The notes under the pieces: model-generated
Database searches by the model: none
What the model saw: the letters and a program-made list of their open reading frames with translations, nothing else
Told to the model about the DNA's origin: nothing
Made by a program: the position numbers and the translations under genes
Shown here: in pieces, positions 61,834 through 64,000 of the stretch
How positions within the stretch are numbered: the first letter of the stretch is position 1
Layout of the letters: every line of letters starts with the position of its first letter
Assembly: GCF_014397245.1 (NCBI RefSeq)
Contig: NZ_JACLHY010000016.1
Location: 1 to 64,000 of the forward strand
Direction of reading: 5' to 3'
From: Arenibacter arenosicollis
GTDB lineage: Bacteria; Bacteroidota; Bacteroidia; Flavobacteriales; Flavobacteriaceae
Length of the DNA stretch: 64,000 nucleotides

Positions 61834-64000
61834 TTACAGGTCGGATATAAATTTATCTACGGCCTCCATTGCTCCCTCCTCAGAATTTATTTTTTCAACA
61901 GAAATGCTATTGGCCTTGTTCATGGATTTATAATGTTCCTTTACAAAATCATATGATTGCAAGTACCCAGAATCCTGGGTTTCGCCATCCGTCCCCAGAA
62001 CCAGCATTAATTTTCTTGGGGCAAAGGTTGCCGACAAGTCTGGTAGGTCATAATGTGGTAAGGCCCCGGCAACGGTAAAAGGTATTAGGGCAGGGTCATA
62101 GTCTTTGTTGGAAACAATGGTTTCAAAGGAAAGCATTGGATCCAAAAGCAACATGCTAGAAAAATTCACTCCTGAAACAGCAGCGTGCAAGAGACTGGAA
62201 TTAAAGCCCCCTTTAGATATTCCCATAAATTTTTTATCGTCCAAATTCAAATCGGCTTTACATACTTCCAACAGCGTTACTATAGCCTCCACATGCAAGG
62301 CAACCGTACTTTTCCCGTTCAATATCCCTGCAAACCATTGATTGTAGGAGGTATTTTCAAAATAGGCATCACCCTTTAAATACCCAGGTCCCAATTCACC
62401 GTAGCCAGGCATATCTGGGATAATTACGGTAATACCTTTTTTGACCATTTGTATGGGAATGGCATAAGCCTCGTCCGACTCCTTATTCTCCATATTATCC
62501 AAATAAAGTGCCGAGCCACCCATGGATTGTTTGGGTACAAAGGTTACAAACGGAATTATATTATCCCCTTCTTCAACTATCAGATATTTATTTAAAAAAA
62601 AGGTTTCAAATTCTGTTTGTCCGGAAAATATCAATTTTGCCTTCTTGGCATTTTCTGAATAACCCGAAATTGCTTGTACTTTTTGTTTTAAATCGATTAA
62701 ATGTTGGTCCATATTCTGCCTGCTCCCCTTCAATACCTCCATATTTTTCTTGGTCAGATCACTATTCACGTCGAACAAAAATTTGCTCCCAACCGATGTT
62801 GAAAGTTGACCCGTTTCCGTAACATACAATTCTTCTACCGGAAAAATAACCACTTCCTCATCCTTGGAATCTCCCGGATTATCTAAATGCTTTTGAAAAA
62901 AAGCATACATGGCTTCCCTATTTTTTAGGGTAGATTGATGCCCAGCATTGTCCTCCACCATCATCATATTTTCTTCTTTACCAAAAGCTTTGTACGCCAA
63001 TCCCGTTTCCTGATAGGTATCCCGTGCTCCCTGAATACTGAACATATCCCGTGTTGTGGTTATCATCAAAGTTGGTTTGGGAGCCCTCACCTCCAAAAGA
63101 TCTGCATGGTCTAAACCAAGTTGAATACCTCTGGGAAAATTCTGCTCTGCATCCTGTGGCCCTCCAGATTTTAATTGATATTCCATTGCGGTGATATAAC
63201 ATTCCGGTGCTGAAGCTTTAATACGCTCATCAAAGGCCGCAATGTGGGAAGACTGGGTTCCCCCTCCGGACCTACCGGTAATACCAATACGATTGGGATC
63301 CACTTCCTTGCGGGTAAGTAAATAATCCACGGCCCTAATCCCATCCCAAATCATATATTTAGCAGTGGATTCCCCGTTGACAAACAACTGTGCCCCGGGA
63401 TAGGAATGCTCACGCGTTGGACTAAAGCGTGACTTGCCCTGGTTCTGATCAAAATACTGCAATCTTTCCCCTTGTCCGTAAGGGTCAAATGCTAAGACGG
63501 CGAAACCTTTCTTAACCAAATTGAGAATAACATGTTGATAGACGTCACTTCTAAATGCCAAATCGCTATGACCACTGCAATATATTATAGTTGGTAGGTT
63601 CTTCCTTTTGCCCTGAGGAATAAAAAAAGCCGCCGTTACCTTTACCCCTGGCATAGATTCATAATATAATTTTTCTATGCTATACCCATCCTTTTTAATC
63701 CTTTTGGTAATTACAGGATTCAAAGGTGTTTTTGCTGGAAAATTCCCTAGTGACTCCTGTAGCTTTTCTTTGACCAATTGTTGTCTCAATTCCCAATCTG
63801 TTTTGGTCTGTAGCTTTGAAATGGACTCTTTTCTTTGGGCAAGAGTTTCAAACGAAATTTCACTTTGTTGCTTATAAAGTTGATTTTCAGCATCGGAATA
63901 ATAGTTCCAATAATCCAGCACCGAATAATCGGTTTGGGAAAAACTGGAGAACGGACAGATTATGAACACCAGAAATATTCTAATATTAGTAAATTGACAA
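61834..64000 (-). CDS. Tandem alpha/beta hydrolase, secreted (5' end cut by window)
   Basis: The frame is open to the right edge, so the start is probably outside; the visible N-terminus reads NIRIFLVFIICPFSSFSQ, a signal peptide. Two hydrolase domains follow: the first with nucleophile elbow TGRSGGG and the His in NAGHQS, the second with elbow GISKGGF. The first looks like an acetylxylan-esterase/DLH type. Two active-looking domains in one chain suggest removal of two ester groups from a glycan. Same strand as the alpha/alpha-barrel gene, 30 bases away, likely an operon. Confidence 0.82.
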   Translation of the reverse strand, partial: CQFTNIRIFLVFIICPFSSFSQTDYSVLDYWNYYSDAENQLYKQQSEISFETLAQRKESISKLQTKTDWELRQQLVKEKLQESLGNFPAKTPLNPVITKRIKKDGYSIEKLYYESMPGVKVTAAFFIPQGKRKNLPTIIYCSGHSDLAFRSDVYQHVILNLVKKGFAVLAFDPYGQGERLQYFDQNQGKSRFSPTREHSYPGAQLFVNGESTAKYMIWDGIRAVDYLLTRKEVDPNRIGITGRSGGGTQSSHIAAFDERIKASAPECYITAMEYQLKSGGPQDAEQNFPRGIQLGLDHADLLEVRAPKPTLMITTTRDMFSIQGARDTYQETGLAYKAFGKEENMMMVEDNAGHQSTLKNREAMYAFFQKHLDNPGDSKDEEVVIFPVEELYVTETGQLSTSVGSKFLFDVNSDLTKKNMEVLKGSRQNMDQHLIDLKQKVQAISGYSENAKKAKLIFSGQTEFETFFLNKYLIVEEGDNIIPFVTFVPKQSMGGSALYLDNMENKESDEAYAIPIQMVKKGITVIIPDMPGYGELGPGYLKGDAYFENTSYNQWFAGILNGKSTVALHVEAIVTLLEVCKADLNLDDKKFMGISKGGFNSSLLHAAVSGVNFSSMLLLDPMLSFETIVSNKDYDPALIPFTVAGALPHYDLPDLSATFAPRKLMLVLGTDGETQDSGYLQSYDFVKEHYKSMNKANSISVEKINSEEGAMEAVDKFISDL

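Overview
The window looks like chromosomal DNA of a marine member of the Flavobacteriaceae (Bacteroidota). The evidence is low G+C with long A/T-rich intergenic regions, several -7 boxes of the Bacteroidota type TAnnTTTG, few Shine-Dalgarno sites, and families typical of Flavobacteriia: DUF4494, an ISAon1-like transposase, SDR-type threonine dehydrogenase, secreted Gfo/Idh/MocA oxidoreductases, DUF1080, and sulfatase and lyase lipoproteins. I cannot name the genus. No rRNA, tRNA or CRISPR array was recognised.

Layout. 0-0.25 kb: 3' end of an insertion sequence. 0.3-11.3 kb: haem-binding protein, small Cys-motif secreted protein, Tat-exported alpha/beta hydrolase, ribosome hibernation factor with two tiny neighbours, TIM-barrel protein plus polysaccharide deacetylase, tRNA-dihydrouridine synthase, DUF1206 membrane protein and GAF protein. 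11.8-14.2 kb: 37-codon Lys-rich ORF with a strong terminator, then a radical-SAM/DUF4130 putative DNA-repair pair. 14.7-21.1 kb: sulfatase lipoprotein, Tat-exported Gfo/Idh/MocA protein and right-handed beta-helix protein. 21.2-25.1 kb: small stress-type genes, including a WYL regulator divergent from a DinB gene with two matching inverted repeats between them. 25.4-32.7 kb: GH63-like glycosidase, CE7-like esterase, second Gfo/Idh/MocA protein and a sugar dehydrogenase fused to cytochrome c. 33-37 kb: a gene-poor stretch with a flavoprotein, a SCO protein lacking its N-terminus and a possible transposase scrap. 37-41.8 kb: Na/Pi cotransporter, histidine kinase and acyl-thioester-hydrolase-like protein. 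42-46.5 kb: three consecutive secreted beta-propeller proteins; the first two are bracketed by a direct duplication of the 3' end of the preceding hydrolase gene. 46.6-51.7 kb: DsrE-like protein, pseudouridine synthase, TrmL, TSUP transporter, DUF4494 and an exported methyltransferase. 51.9-55.8 kb: DUF1080 protein, His-rich propeller, MarR regulator with twin palindromic operators, small membrane protein and a PPOX protein. 55.9-60.2 kb: threonine degradation (tdh-kbl) with a divergent Lrp regulator and a 2-hydroxyacid dehydrogenase. 60.2-64 kb: an alpha/alpha-barrel lipoprotein and a tandem alpha/beta hydrolase that runs off the right edge.

How the genes work together. Most of the accessory content is secreted carbohydrate-active machinery (sulfatase, lyase folds, esterases, deacetylase, glycosidase, oxidoreductases) without any SusC/SusD pair. 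This suggests scattered satellite enzymes acting on sulfated or acylated algal polysaccharides. The strongest leads are the lyase-like propeller at 42.0 kb, whose His-His-Tyr-Arg spacing resembles what I recall of PL24/PL25 ulvan lyases, together with its duplicated flanks, and the two regulator/operator pairs at 24.0-24.3 kb and 54.1-54.3 kb.
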